Positions 47,064 through 59,302 of a stretch of 64,000 bases of DNA are shown here, piece after piece. The number at the start of each line of letters is the position of its first letter. The first letter of the stretch is position 1. The DNA is from Gnetum montanum (taxonomy: Eukaryota; Streptophyta; Gnetopsida; Gnetales; Gnetaceae). Where the stretch lies: assembly GCA_015680685.1 (NCBI GenBank), contig MNCI01022067.1, forward strand, positions 338,693 to 402,692, written 5' to 3'. Below the pieces are notes generated by a model, which saw only the letters and a list, made by a program, of their open reading frames with translations, made no database searches and had not been told where the DNA came from. The position numbers were made by a program, and so were the translations under genes.

Positions 47064-47902
47064 TGATGAATCATGTTTTGCCAGGCCCTAGTATGCGATA
47101 TCGCAGCATGGATAATGATATCAAATACACAGTATCATGGGTCCTGTGTAAGCCTATAAATACCACATTCAGGTGCACAGAAAAGGGGAAGTTAGTTAGT
47201 ATTAGAGTAGAGTGTTTTTGTCAGTTTTCAATCCATTTTTAATTCTTTCCCCAGTGCATGCCTGCAATGTGATGATTGTAATTGTATGAAATCTTTATTT
47301 GAGTGTGACGTACTTGGACACACACATGATCAGCAATAAATATCGAGATTACTCCATCATTGCAGCATTCACTTAGTTTTAATTATTTAATTTTTATTGT
47401 TATTTATCATTTTCTTAATTAATATTTCTTTACCCTCATTTACTATTCCTGTTGTTAAATGTGAAATGAGTACGACTTAATCACAAACATTTAAGTGTAA
47501 CTACTTAGCAACCTAGTAGCGTATCTAGGAGTGCTCAAGTAATATGCACTTGGTAATCCTAGAAGTAGTACACGAGGTCCAAGATGTGCACAGATGATTA
47601 AGGATGGATGCACATCGCACTTAGGCTAGTTTAGATTTTTCTTCTCATTGCCTATTAGCTTACAACAAGATTATTTTCCATTGTCTCTAGGATTAGCACT
47701 AGTTTAGGATCATATCATACACCTCACTCTGAACTAAACCATACATGATAAGCGAATACTAGTCCAGGTGGGAAGACAACGAACTACAATCAATGTGTAA
47801 CTATCTAAATACCACAACTAGTCCATCTATAGAGTTTGACCGAATCGTGCATGAATGCTCGTATTCGTATGGTTGAGTGTAGGGGTACCTCGCCACTCAT
47901 CA
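47064..47902 (+). repeat. 3' LTR of element D (839 bp)
   Basis: It follows the purine tract AATCGTGGGGGTA and begins TGATGAATCATGTTTTGCCA; it ends CACTCATCA before CTTAG. It matches 29436-30282 with scattered transitions. Confidence 0.9.
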
Positions 47903-48261
47903 CTTAGCAATGTTATATGCATTCAAGATGTGTACAAAAAGTGAGACCATATGCTTATGTTAGGATAGTTAGTTATTAATTAGCAATCAGATTAGTTAAA
48001 TTGGTTAATAAATTAAGTTTCAACTTGTTATCAATGATAGGAAAATAAAATATAAAATAATAAAAATCATGTGCCCCAATTACATTTAACCATACAACTA
48101 AGCTTCACAAGTGTAGTTGGGAAGACAATGATCATCACAATTAGATTTCACTTCCTAAAACTAGTGTACTTAGGAATTTAAGGTCTACAAAATTCAACTA
48201 AATTACACATGAACACTTGTAATTTGTATGGTTGGGCATAGGGTATACTCACCACTCATCA
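47903..48261 (+). repeat. 3' LTR of element C, second half
   Basis: From TTAGCAATGTTATATGC it continues the LTR broken at 29435 and ends ACCACTCATCA. It aligns with 17446-17796 of the 5' LTR. Confidence 0.85.
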
Positions 48262-50660
48262 CTTGGATATGTATGTTGGGCATTACTTCACTACCTATAT
48301 TAGTGGTAGGTTAAGCAAATTGGATTTCTTATGCATGGTTGGATGGAAGTTTTGTTAGCAATAAACATAATGTTGTTTAAGCAACTTTCTATTCTTGGTC
48401 TTCAAGGATTCATTTGGGATGAATTATGGTGTTCAACCTTAAAAATAATATTGATAATAAGCAAAAACCAAAACAAAAAAAAAAAACAAAATAATCAGAG
48501 TACATCATAGCCTTAACATTAAGTAAAGAACATTGAAAACAACAAGAAAAGGAAAATATTTCTAATTACAAAAATGTTTTATCAAGTGTATAACCTTATT
48601 GTTGATATTTTAAAAAAATAAAAAGAGGGAAATCAATTATTAGTTGTAATGATGGGCTCTATGTTAACAACATTTATATCAGTATCAATGTTTCTGATTG
48701 AACTTAAAATAGTAAAATGATTTGAGCTAGCAATAGAAAGTTGTGAAAACATATTAGCATTTGAATGAAAATAAAAAATTAGGGACACATAATCTGCATC
48801 ACTATTACTTTGTTTCTTAATATTAACATTGTGTTAATAACCATCAATTGCAATTTGCTTTTCAATATTAGTTTTGAACTTTGAGTTAATATTGCTTTTA
48901 TCAAATAAGGACATAGTTACCTTATGAGCTATTTTTCCAAACTAATCAATACTTCATGTAATATAAGTAAAATTCATTTTTATCTATGATATTAACTTGA
49001 TTTTTCATATCTTCAACTTCGGATTGCTTTTTTCTACCATCAACTTTAAAACATTTTTTTCCTTCATATCTTTTTTCTTTAGCAAAAAAAGATAAGCATT
49101 AGATAAATGTCCTTCACAATAATAAAAGTTACAAGAATTAGAAAGATTATAATATGTAATTGGACAAATATAAACATTTTCACCTACTTATAATACCAAT
49201 TCCTTTTTATAGTAAATAAGATTAATTCAATAAAAAAACAACAAAAACCAAATGTTGTAGAAATAAATTCCACATGCTTAATAAGACCAAGAAGACTAAT
49301 AATTTCCTACTCAACTTTCTAAAGAATTAATAGAAGATTAAATAGCTCAATAAACATTGAATTTTGTACTATTCTTTAAATTTGACGTCAAAATCTAACA
49401 TCCACATACAAATAAACAATACATGCTTATGTATAAATGACCCTACATCTAGGGCACATGACACCATCGAAGCATATCCTAGCTAAGCAAGTAAGGCAAA
49501 AAAAATACCTAACTTGAAGAACTTGAATGTCATGTTTTTGCATCACATTATTTAATTATGAATAGAAATTTCAATTAGATGATACATAACCCAAAATTTG
49601 AATGAACAAATATCATGTTCTAAGATTAACAACCAATGACCATATACATCATCGCGAAGAACAAAATCAAGTATCTTAGTTACATCAACTTCACTATAAG
49701 AAAGCATCATAAATTTTTGCTCACTAGCTTTTAAATTTGCATCTTAAGAATCAACAGAAATTTTTTTATTGATAAAAAAGCAAAAAATTTACTATTAGTT
49801 GAAGAAGTTGGGAGTAATTTAAAATCTCCTATAGAGTAATTCTAGAGAAACTAAATTCATTAGAGAAAAATTGAAGAGAGAAATTTCAGATCCATTGAAG
49901 AAACATCAAACCTAGTAGAGAAATCTAATTCCAAATCAAAAATCAAATCCACTAAAGAAACATTAAATCCTCTCTTTTCATTCTTTAAAATATCAATTGT
50001 TCCTTCTTACATTTAATATTTAAGGCAAGGAAGGTCTTCATACCACTTATAACACTTTGAGCAATGCATTGATCCCATTTGTCCTTGTAGGAACATTTTG
50101 CGCCAACATATTTATATGAAGAGGTTATGTCCCTATGCTCATTTCCTATAATGAAATTATATGAGGTATTACATGTATCACGAATCATGATTTTCGTTTT
50201 TTATACATTAACTTTCATTCCTAAATGCTAACAAAAATTATCAAAAGTATTAAGCACTTGTTGCAACATTTTATGTTTGAAAGATATATAAGAATGAATA
50301 CCAAGTATTATGAAGCTTAGGGGATGAACAAAAATTACATGAATGTGGCTAGAGTTTGAAAGTTAATTACCAAAACAAAAAAATGAAAAATACCTATGAA
50401 CATCTCATAAATTCATGAATGATTATTGATGATGTCCTCCAACAACCAACCAACTAGTTGTAAAGCTATAAACTGAAGGCTAAACCACATAACAAAACAA
50501 TAGGTAGAGTATGTTATCTACATGTTGATGCAACTAGAAGAAAAGATAATGAAATTTATAATCAAATAACAAATTGCAATATATCTTGATGTTTACCAAG
50601 GCAACAAAGGTAATGAAATAAGAGGTATAATGACAGTTGTAATCAAAGAAGGTAAGGAGC
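48262..50660. other. AT-rich intergenic DNA with a LINE fragment
   Basis: Except for the reverse transcriptase scrap on the minus strand at about 49985-50300, nothing is recognised. Poly-A-like stretches occur at 48465-48490. Confidence 0.5.
49985..50300 (-). pseudogene. LINE reverse transcriptase fragment
   Basis: The minus-strand product reads MLQQVLNTFDNFC, then HLGMKVNV, KTKIMIRD, FIIGNEHRDITSSYKYVG and SGMKTFLALNIKCKKEQL. This is the pattern after the catalytic motif in non-LTR reverse transcriptases (K-T-K-hydrophobic, then YKYLG-like). Two stops lie within it. The catalytic YADD segment and endonuclease were not found nearby, so this is an old scrap. Confidence 0.5.
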
Positions 50661-51594
50661 CAATGGACCTCCACTCCACTATCTTAACTAATTAATAGCC
50701 TATTAGACCCTCCATATAGAAATAAAAAGAAGATCAACAAGAAAGAAAGTCAGTGTGTCCTATGTGGTATTAAGAAAAGTTATGAGACATCCAAAAGAGT
50801 ATTTTATTGCTTGAACAATCCCTTGAGTTGAATTTGTAATATTGTTCACTACCCAAGAATAATAAATCACATAAATTATTGACCAAAATTTCAAATAAGG
50901 AAGACTTAAAATTTCTAGAAGAAGCATTATTCACATCTGCAAAAATCAAGTTTCTCTAAAACTATGAAAATTTTGAATTTAGAGTAGGGAGATTTTATTA
51001 CACCCTAACAAACCAATTGGACCTTTCAGACAGATTTGGTATACATAACATGAAATTCAAACATATTTTCAATATAATGTGTTGAAGAAATGAGTCTTCA
51101 AAATTTCCAAAGTAACTTAGGATCGATCTTCCACTTGTTACATAATTAAAAAAATCATGTTTCTAATTCTCAATTTGAGGAATCATAACTAAATGACTAT
51201 ATGTACCCTCAACAAAACACTTAAGTAGAAGTTTATAACACAGCGTTACTTGTAGGAATTGAATCCATAACTTGGAGCTTTCAAATTAAGAATCTTACCA
51301 CTAGGATTATACCATAATTTGACTACTTTTCACAATCTGAAGTTCTTGGCATAGGATTTTATGTCATCTCTTTGTTTCAACTTTAAAATAATGGGAACTT
51401 TTCCTCACTCTCACAACTTGCATCTTTAACAAAAGAGATATAAATGCTATTAGGTAGAGTGCTACTACTACATCAAGACTAGCCCTTGTCTTTTTCTAGG
51501 AAAATCTTTTTGTTTTTACTAGCACCCTATCACAATTTCTATAAACATTATTGTGGTATTAATAACTCTACCAAAGTTGATCCCAAGCTAAAAT
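50661..51594 (+). repeat. Dispersed repeat R, copy 1 (about 0.93 kb)
   Basis: From CAATGGACCTCCACT to AAGCTAAAAT it aligns almost base by base with 62304-63231 in the same orientation, with small indels and scattered substitutions. No protein is visible. It holds a tRNA-like segment on the minus strand. Confidence 0.85.
51253..51316 (-). repeat. tRNA-like segment in R copy 1 (possible SINE head)
   Basis: On the minus strand TAATCCTAGTGG (51309-51298) resembles a pol III A box and GATTCAATTCC (51265-51255) matches 9 of 11 positions of the B box, at tRNA-like spacing. It is not a functional tRNA as read. Confidence 0.4.
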
Positions 51595-53012
51595 CAATTT
51601 TGTATCCCTATTTCCTTTTTACTCTACATTTTCATTATGCCAAAAAGCTTTGGCCTTGTATCATGATTGTTCATTTCATCTATTTGGAATAAAGGATTTC
51701 TTACTTGGCTATTTTGGAAAATGCCTACTTCTATTGGATTTTTGGCCAAAACATTGTTAGTAAATTAATGTGTTTATCTAGTTTGATGTTTGTTGTGATA
51801 GTTTTCATCTCTTAAGCTATGTGACACCTACAATCAATTGTAAGAGCTTATTAGATCATCACTTTACTTTTTAGACTTATTATACAACCACATCAACACC
51901 TTATTAGATCACCACTTTACTTTTTAGACCTATTATACAACCACTTCACTTTACTTTGAGGGAGGGTAAAATGCTTGTTTCTCCAAACTAGGCCTGAATT
52001 TCAGCATAGCTACTTAAAAGAGGTTAAGCTTTTGATGTTTGTTGTGATAGTTTTCATCTCTCAAGCTATGTGACATGGATAAACGTTATTAGACTACCAC
52101 TTTACTTTTTAGACTTATTAGACCACCACTATACTTTGAGTAAGGGTAAAATACTTGTTTCTCAAAACCAAGTGTGAACTTGAGCAGAGTCACTTAAGCA
52201 AAGTCACTTAAAAGAAGCTAAGGTTAAGCTTTTGCACATCCACTAACCATAGTAGAACCTGAAAAGAAGTTAAAGCTTTCACACATCTACTGATCCTAGC
52301 AAAATTTTACATGAATTTTACGGTAGTGTACATTCACTAACCCTATCAAGACCTCACCTTAGTGCATAGTTACTAAAGAGAATTGGATCTAGACAAGAAA
52401 TGATGAAAAATCACACATATAGTTTAATGTTTCATGTTTCTCCCCTTATAAATTCCCAAACACCAAACCACCAGACCAAATTGTGTTCGTAGTAGTAACC
52501 ATGCCTTAGAAAGATGAGTATTAAACCTTAAACTTGCTTTAGCAAGATGGAGTATTAAACCTGCTTCAAAAGAATGAGCATTTTCTAGTAGTAACTATAT
52601 GTTTACAGGATGAGCATTAAGCCTCCCTTAGATTATATGAGCGAAGCATTAAACCACCCTCTGGATGATATGATCCTTATTGTTTGTACTTCAAATAAAC
52701 CCTTCATGCCAAACGTGTTGATCTTTAAATTATTTGTAATTCAAAGAGCAAGGATTTATTGATATTACAAACGGAACGACAAAAATTGAGTACGTTTCTG
52801 TCAAATAGGATGAAAAACAAATTCAACGTCTGTTTTTAGCATCGTAAGAGTTGGCCTATAGTTCAACAATTGCCAGCAACCATCAAGCTCCACATGTTAC
52901 GTGCACTGCACTCGTAGACAGACACAACTGATGAGCAGCATATGCCTTCGAATTGCCAGTTAAAGATTGAACACATCTTCGATGTAGCTTGAATGGAGAA
53001 GGTAATTCATCT

Positions 53013-53026
53013 CATTTTATTGAATA
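53013..53026 (-). terminator. Possible polyadenylation signal of the allene oxide cyclase pseudogene
   Basis: The minus strand reads TTCAATAAAATG here. If element F is removed, this lies about 200 bp after the AOC stop codon, a normal 3' UTR length. This is inference from distance and motif only. Confidence 0.35.
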
Positions 53027-53129
53027 AATCACAAATACATTAAAAGTTATCCTTTCTTAAGATTTGAAGAAAACATGTTCTTTGCTATGGACACTTATTA
53101 TCAAGGAGGGGAAAATACCAAACAAGACT

Positions 53130-53134
53130 ATACT
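53130..53134 (+). repeat. Target site duplication of F, left copy (ATACT)
   Basis: ATACT directly precedes TGTGAGAGAGG and recurs at 59866-59870 directly after TTGTTACA. Confidence 0.9.
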
Positions 53135-53698
53135 TGTGAGAGAGGTAGCAGGGTTGGTGGTGGCCTGCTACCTCCCCTATGGTTCGGGGGCCGTGGGGGC
53201 ACAAAGGGTACTCCACTCCTTATGTCTTTGGAACCATACTAGCATGGCAATTCCATGCATTAGTAAGAGGAGGCTACGACCTACCTCATTACCCCACTCG
53301 GTAGGACCTTTCCTGGGAGGGTTGCGTAGTTCAACTCTACGTTGGGGTGTTTTTACTAGGTGTGTCATGGGACGTGCTATGGGATGTTGCGTGCGCTCCT
53401 TAGAGCACGACACCAACTACCAGCATGCAGTGATGAATTTGAACGGTTCAGCTGGTAGTCCTCGTGGTGTCCACGTGAGTGGAGCAAGGGAGTGCTATCT
53501 AGCTTGTTAGCGTATCGCGAATATTGTTTATGAAACACAGCTCAGGAGACATGCTAACACTAACACATCATTTGTTGGCATGTGTTTCAGGATTGTTGAT
53601 TGCTGAGGTGTAGTCCTCTTGAGTTTTGTCCTGATTCAAAATCTGCTTGGGAAACTCTTGGGGTGCCGAGCAACGTGCTCAGGGACAACGTTGCTACA
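53135..53698 (+). repeat. 5' LTR of element F (564 bp)
   Basis: It starts TGTGAGAGAGGTAGCAGG and ends ACGTTGCTACA. It aligns end to end with 59303-59865. Confidence 0.95.
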
Positions 53699-53700
53699 AA

Positions 53701-53713
53701 TGGTATCAAAGCC
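53701..53713 (+). promoter_or_regulatory. Primer binding site of element F (initiator tRNA-Met)
   Basis: TGGTATCAAAGCC matches TGGTATCAGAGCC with one G-to-A change, two bases after the LTR. Confidence 0.85.
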
Positions 53714-53843
53714 TCATAGTTTCAGTTATTGGTAAAACTTTCTCACTAAGTGGGTATCAGGGTTTGTGGATTGTGAGGTTTCCATTTTCAACTTCTGCTA
53801 ACCACTCTCCCTTGGAGGGTGGCCTTGTGCTAAAGCTCTCTCT

Positions 53844-55259
53844 TTGGCAAACATGGAGCTTGGTGGACCGAGTGACATGGCTGATGTTCAAGAAAATCCA
53901 GAAATTGAGGCCGAAATAGAACTTGGCCAAGATGAGACTAAGTTTCAAACGTTATGGGATCATGTCAAGGCAATTGATGAGGCCTTAGCCTACCCTGGTC
54001 CAGAAAACGTGGATGCGATCCATCACATTCTTAAAGATGTTGACTTGCCACAAGAAAAGATGGATCTTCACTCCAAGGACAAGGTGAAATTGGTAGAGGC
54101 TAAGGTTTTGATCTTGGAAGGTTGTCTGGATCGCATTATCAACCTCTACAAGGATCTATTCGGATCCTTGCAAGAGGCACAAACAAAAGCATCTTTGGCT
54201 GAGGACCTAGTTGGTCGGGTGAAAGTTCTGGAGGATGCCCTGATGGGGGTAAATCAGGAACTATCTGATTTGAAAATTGAAAACGCCATCCTGAAATCCT
54301 CCTTAGCAGGACGCTTGGCAGATAAGCCAGTAGCGATAGCCCGTATCAAAGCTAGAGAACTGAGTTCTTATGATGGTGAGAGAAATGATGCTAAAATCGA
54401 TGCCTTCCTCCATGATGTGGAGATGTACCTAAATACCGAGGGTGTTCCTGCAACCCAAAAGGTCTTTATAGCATCACAATTTCTCATAGGAAGTGCTAAG
54501 CTATGGTGGCTTAGCCTCCTTTGTGCCCAATAAAAGGGCACCATGACAAAAAAGATTGAGACATGGGATAGCTTTAAGGCTGCATTAATCAAACAGTTTC
54601 GTCCTGGGAACTCTGAATGGGTCGCTAGAACCAAGCTAGAAACCCTAAAACATTCAGGGAAGCTTGAGGATTATATCAATAGCTTCCAAGAACTCATGTT
54701 GCTGATTCCTGATATGGGAGATCAGGATCGTTTCTTCAAATTCGTAAATGGGCTACAACCATGGGCGCAGATGGAATTGCGTCGAAGAGGCATTGACTCC
54801 CTCACGGAGGCTATTGCGGCTAATGGCACTTTTCTGGACTTCAAGGCAATGAAGCCAGATAAGGGCAAGCCTAGGAAGGGTAAGCATGGCATGCCCTCCC
54901 ACTCTCAGAGAACAGATACAGGATCCATCAAAGGTGGAAATACCTTTAGATCAGTTCAGCAAGGTAGTCGCCCGATGGGTGGTCCTCCAGGGAACCAAGG
55001 CTCTCAACAAAAACATAAGGATACAGGGAGCAAGTGGCAACCTGGGGCCAAGAAGAAGTAGTTTATGGGAGGTGCCTTTAAGGGGCCAATTCAGTGCTTC
55101 TTGTGTCATGGAAATCACTTGGCAAGAAATTATCCCCTGAGTTCAGGAAGGACTGAGAATAGGCAAGGGCCAGCTCCTGGGAAACAATTGATGGCACTCG
55201 ATTACCGCCCTGACCCATGCCTTCATATTACTGATAGAAGCACATCAAGGGAACAATGA
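53844..55259 (+). pseudogene. Element F gag (decayed)
   Basis: ATG 53844 gives an N-terminal part with a coiled-coil-like stretch (54070-54310; LEDALMGVNQELSDLKIEN). The capsid domain (54340-54850) has AFLHDVEMYL, FLIGSAKLWW, WDSFKAALIKQFRPG and FVNGLQPWAQMELRRRG. A TAA at 54531 splits it (AQ*KGT, a Gln codon changed by C to T). The zinc knuckle at 55090-55130 reads CFLCHGNHLARNYP, with the last Cys replaced by Tyr. Stops at about 55061 and 55257 precede the protease. Confidence 0.85.
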
Positions 55260-58200
55260 AGGCTAGCAGTGATGATGGAGTTATCAAACATGGTTACACA
55301 AAGGTCAGGAGCTGGAAACTCCCAGAATCTTAATCCTGATACTCTACATTAGGTTCAATTGGCCCTAATCATTGTGAGCTCGAGTCAGCTAACTGCCCTC
55401 ATTGATAATGGGGCTAGTCACAATTACATGGTTCCAGCCATGGTGAAAGACTTGTAGCTAAAGATGGAACCCGTCCAAGCATCCTGCAAGTTGGCCAAGT
55501 CCAGGGCCCTTGGATGCATCGGGGTGTGTCGTGGTGTCCCCGTTCAAGTGGGCTCATGGCAAGGAGTGCTAAATTTTTCAATTCTAGATATGGACTCCTT
55601 TCAAGTCATTTTGGGGCAAGAATTTTTATGCAAGGCCAAAGTTTTCATAGCTCCACATTTGGACCTGATTTTTATTTCACATGAAAGCTCTCCATGCATC
55701 GTTCAAACTCATGGAGCACAGATGGGAAAGGATGAGGGTGCTAGCCCCCAGATTGTGTCACTAATGGTGATAAAATGCTTGGCCAAGGACCCTACCAGAA
55801 AATTTCTGCTAGTTATGCAAACAAGTGATCCTTCTGAGGCTTGTGGATCCCAAGCTATTGTTAACCCATGCATAGCATAGGTGCTCGATAAGTTTAAAAA
55901 TGTGATGCCACCTGAACTGCCTAGTAGTTTGCCACCTCAGAGAGCAGTGGATCACAAAATCGAATTGCAGCCTGGCACTGATCCTCCTATCCAAAGGCCA
56001 TACCGGTTAACAGGACCAGAATTGGGGGAATTGAAAAAGCAGCTTGAAAGTTTAATGTCCAAGGGATACATTCGTCCCATAAAATCCCCTTATGGGGCAC
56101 CGGTGCTGTTTGTTACCAAGGAGGACAAAACACTACGGCTCTGTTGTGATTATAAACTACTGAATAAACACACGATCAAGAACAAGTACCTAGTACCGCT
56201 CATTTCTGACTTGTTCGATCAATTGGCAGGGGCTCGATATTTTCCCCGACTAGACCTCAGACAAGGGTACTACCAGGTTCGCATTGCAGAAGGGGACGAA
56301 GCAAAAACTACATGTGTAATGTGGTATGGGTCATATGAATGGACCGTAATGCCCTTCGGGCTTTGCAATGCACCGGCTACATTTTGTACCTTGATGAACG
56401 AGATATTTCAACCCTTCCTAGACAAATTTGTGGTCGTTTATCTTGATGACATCTTGATATATAGCCAGTCAATGGAGGAACATGCCCTCTACCTGCAGAT
56501 GGTCCTTGAGAAGCTACGAGAAAATCGACTATACGTTAAGAAAGAAAAATGTGAATTCTGTTGCTCGAAGCTAAAATTTTTGGGGCATCTCGTGGGGTAT
56601 GGGCAGGTAAAGCCAAATCCGAAGAAGGTAGAGGTTGTGCGCCAATGCCCCGCTCCCACTAATGTGCATGAGGTCAGACAATTCATGGGGTTAGCTAGTT
56701 TCTATCGAAAATTCATCAAAAATTTCTCAGGAATTGCTGCTCCTCTAACCAATCTGCAAAAGAAAAAAGTTGCATGGGAGTGGGACGCAAATTGTTAGAA
56801 AGCCTTCGAGAGGATCAAAGAGGCTTTAACCTCCCATCTAGTGTTGGCGTTGCCTGATTTCTCGAAACCTTTTGAGGTTCATACGGATGCTAGTGAGAAT
56901 GCAATTTGGGGCATCTTGCTACAGGAAGGTCATCCTGTTGCTTATGAAAGCCGAAAGCTGAATCAAGTAGAGCAGAGGTGGCCAGTCCATGAAAAGGAAA
57001 CGTTCGCAATTGTCCATTGCTTGAGAGCATGGAGACACTACTTGCTGGGAAGTCATGTCCTCGTGAAGACGGATAATCTGGCCACTAGCTACTTGATGAA
57101 TCAAATGAAACTTAGGCCCAAACAGGCTCGATAGTTGGCCATGTTGTCCGAATTTGATCTGCAATTGACTTACCGTCCTGGGAAGGAGAACATGGTGGTA
57201 GATGCATTGAGTCGCCATCCTCAACCTGCCTCTTAGCTCTTTTCCATCATTGGACCACAAACTTCACACGTTCAATGTGACGAAGTGTTGTTGGCTAGAA
57301 TTTAAGATGGTTTGAAAAGGGACCCCCATATCATTGAGTTAATGAAGCTGATAGAAACTGGGCGAGCACCACAGTTCAAAATGAGGAATGGACTGCTTTG
57401 GTTTCGAGATAATTGGATATGCATTCCGGATTAGGATGGCCTATGCAAGGAGGTCATTCGAGAATGCCATTACACACGGTGGGCAGGGCACCCAGGACAG
57501 CAAAGTATCTTGGCTCTCATTAAAAGAACCTTCTTTTGGCCAAAAATGTATCCAGATGTGATTGCTTATATCTAGAAGTGTCTGGTGTGCCAGTAGGATA
57601 AGGGATCTACGGAGCGTCCGGGTGGCTGCCCTTGGAAATCCCTCCATTTCCATGGACTACAGTGTCTATGGACTTCATCACGGGATTGCCAAATATTCAG
57701 GGCTTAAGCAGCATTATTGTTGTGGTGGACAAATTCTTTAAATTTGTCATATTCATTCCCTGTCCATCACAGTGCTCAGCTGAAGACACGACAGCATACT
57801 ATTTTGACAGGGTGGTTTGATATTTTGGGTTACCCATTAGCATCATTTCAAACCGAGATCCGTCCTTCACAAGTGCTTTCTGGTGAGCACTATTTGGCAT
57901 GATGGGTACCACCCTCAAATTGTCAACGAGCTTTCATCCACAAACCGATGGACAGACGGAACGAATGAATCAGGTACTTGAAGAGTACCTTCGTCACTAT
58001 GTTCGTAGTGACCAAAAGAACTCGCCATTTTTGTTAGGGATTGCCCAACTGAGCTATAACATCCAGAAGTCCTCAGCTACTATGTTTTCTCCTACAGAAT
58101 TGGTAATGGGGAGGCATCCCATTACCCCTCATATGGTCTCCCCCTCGTTGCAAGGTCGGCATCCCACAGTGGATGAATTCTTGAAGAGGTGGTCTGAAAA

Positions 58201-58670
58201 TGTTGATACAGCAAAGTATCATCTAGAGAGGGCAGTGCAACGAATGAAAAAATATGNCACATCAGTTTAAATCGAAACAGGGAACTACCTCCAAAATGAT
58301 GAGGTAGTATGATGGTCCCTTCCGGATCATCAATAAAATTAACCCTGTGACATATAAGCTTCAGCTTTCGATCAATATGGACCAAGTCCATCCAGTTTTT
58401 CATGTCAGCATGCTGAAGCCTCTGCCGGATGGGTTCCCATATCCGAAGAGAAGCCACTCGATTAGAGAGCGAACTTGTATACAATCTATACAAGGAAAGA
58501 GAGCAGAATGCATCCGAAACTTCCAGACCACTGGCCATGGGGTAGATTTAAAAGTCGAGTTCCTCGTCCACTAGCAACCATCATCCTGACTCAAACGATA
58601 GCTAGGAACCACTAGAGCGCTTGAGGTCCCAGGAAAACTTGATCCTGGACTTCTGTAGGGAGCAAGCAAT
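55260..58670 (+). pseudogene. Element F pol: protease, RT, RNase H, integrase, chromodomain (decayed)
   Basis: The protease has LIDNGASHNYM (Asp-Asn-Gly instead of Asp-Thr/Ser-Gly) and VILGQEFL. The RT (55881-56798, an open frame of 305 codons) has SPYGAPVLFV, FPRLDLRQGYYQVRI, MPFGLCNAPATF and YLDDILIYS. RNase H (56841-57230) has EVHTDASENAIWGILL and VVDALSRHP. Integrase (57300-58270) has HPGQQSILALIKRTFFWP, MDFITGLP, SNRDPSFTSAFW across a frameshift, and HPQTDGQTERMNQVLEEYLR. HPVFHVSMLKPLP leads into a chromodomain: VEFLVH, then after a frameshift EPLERLRSQENLILDF (58590-58640). More than ten stops, mainly TAG from CAG or TGG, inactivate it. Confidence 0.85.
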
Positions 58671-59302
58671 TGACCTCCCACCTTGGCTGCTCCGATGATG
58701 GATGGAGAAACTTCCCATGTGAAAAAAAATCGGAAGAGGCAAAAAATGCGGTGCCTTATAGGATTCGAGAGCGAATTCCTATGGGGGTCGACCTCAAATA
58801 GGGGAGGAAGATGCCTGGAGCCATTCAAAGTGCTCTATAGGCGATGGGGCTTAAGATTCAAAGAGTGCTAAACTTGAGACCCCTAGATCTTTAGATCAAA
58901 AGAGTCAGGGGACGCCCTGGAACTCATGGATCCCTAAGTCGGTGCATTCTATCATGTTCCTATGATAAACCACTTGATGTCCTCCCATAGCCTGGCATTT
59001 TAGGCCAGGTATGAAAGGATGGATAGTCCAAGTATTGAGGAGTGATGCTCTTGACTTGGGTGTCAGATGCTAGGATGAGTCTGGATCCTAGGAAGACGGT
59101 CGAGTTCAATGAAAATGCTTTACGGCCTTAGGCCCTAGCAGTTGGACTTTCCAGAACCAAAAATCCCTTCGAATTTGACTCAGAATAACATGGGCGTACT
59201 TCCCCGGAATTGACAGAATTTTTCCTTGGTTTTGATGCAGCAGCCTCGCGGGTTACCCAGGCCATGCTCGGAGGTCGTCTCTCGTTTTAAGCAGGGGAGA
59301 AT
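58671..59302 (+). other. Element F 3' UTR and polypurine tract
   Basis: No gene is seen. The purine run GCAGGGGAGAAT abuts the 3' LTR at 59303. Confidence 0.75.

Larger units (their letters stand above)
29436..47902 (+). mobile_element. Element D: pol-less Athila-like element (gag and ORF3), interrupted by E
   Basis: Two LTRs of about 840 bp, starting TGATGAATCATGTTTTGCCA and ending CACTCATCA, enclose gag and ORF3. Without E the element is about 8.65 kb. Between gag (ending near 32130) and the post-pol type region (from about 32250) there is no protease, RT or integrase, so D would have needed those enzymes from a relative. The flanks CCTAA and CTTAG are explained as a 5-bp CCTAG target duplication, the sequence found uninterrupted in the C 5' LTR, with one G-to-A and one C-to-T change. 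Confidence 0.85.
17236..48261 (+). mobile_element. Element C: Athila-like LTR retrotransposon (gag-pol-ORF3), host of D and E
   Basis: Its 5' LTR ends at 17796, followed by a tRNA-Asp-like primer site, gag, protease, RT, RNase H, integrase, a post-pol region, ORF3, a polypurine tract and a 3' LTR that starts at 28948. That LTR is interrupted at 29435 by element D and resumes at 47908, ending at 48261. The two halves together match the 5' LTR across the break (CTTGGTAACCTA then GCAATGTTATATG, against CTTGGTAACCTAGCAATGTTG). The 5' LTR lacks roughly its first 330 bp. FMDDFS in RT and the primer site place it in or near the Athila lineage. Confidence 0.85.
51595..53134. other. Intergenic DNA with local duplications
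   Basis: TTTGATGTTTGTTGTGATAG starts at 51782 and again at 52031, a tandem duplication of about 249 bp. Inside it a 52-bp unit with ATCACTTTACTTTTTAGAC is repeated. A looser repeat with GATGAGCATTAA lies at 52515-52665. No gene was found. Confidence 0.6.

Noticed and set aside
51253-51316. Functional tRNA gene on the minus strand
   Set aside because: Boxes are imperfect and I could not form a convincing cloverleaf; better read as a tRNA-derived repeat.
53064-53510. 148-codon frame in the F 5' LTR region
   Set aside because: It crosses the LTR edge and the reading is not kept in the 3' LTR; it is LTR sequence.
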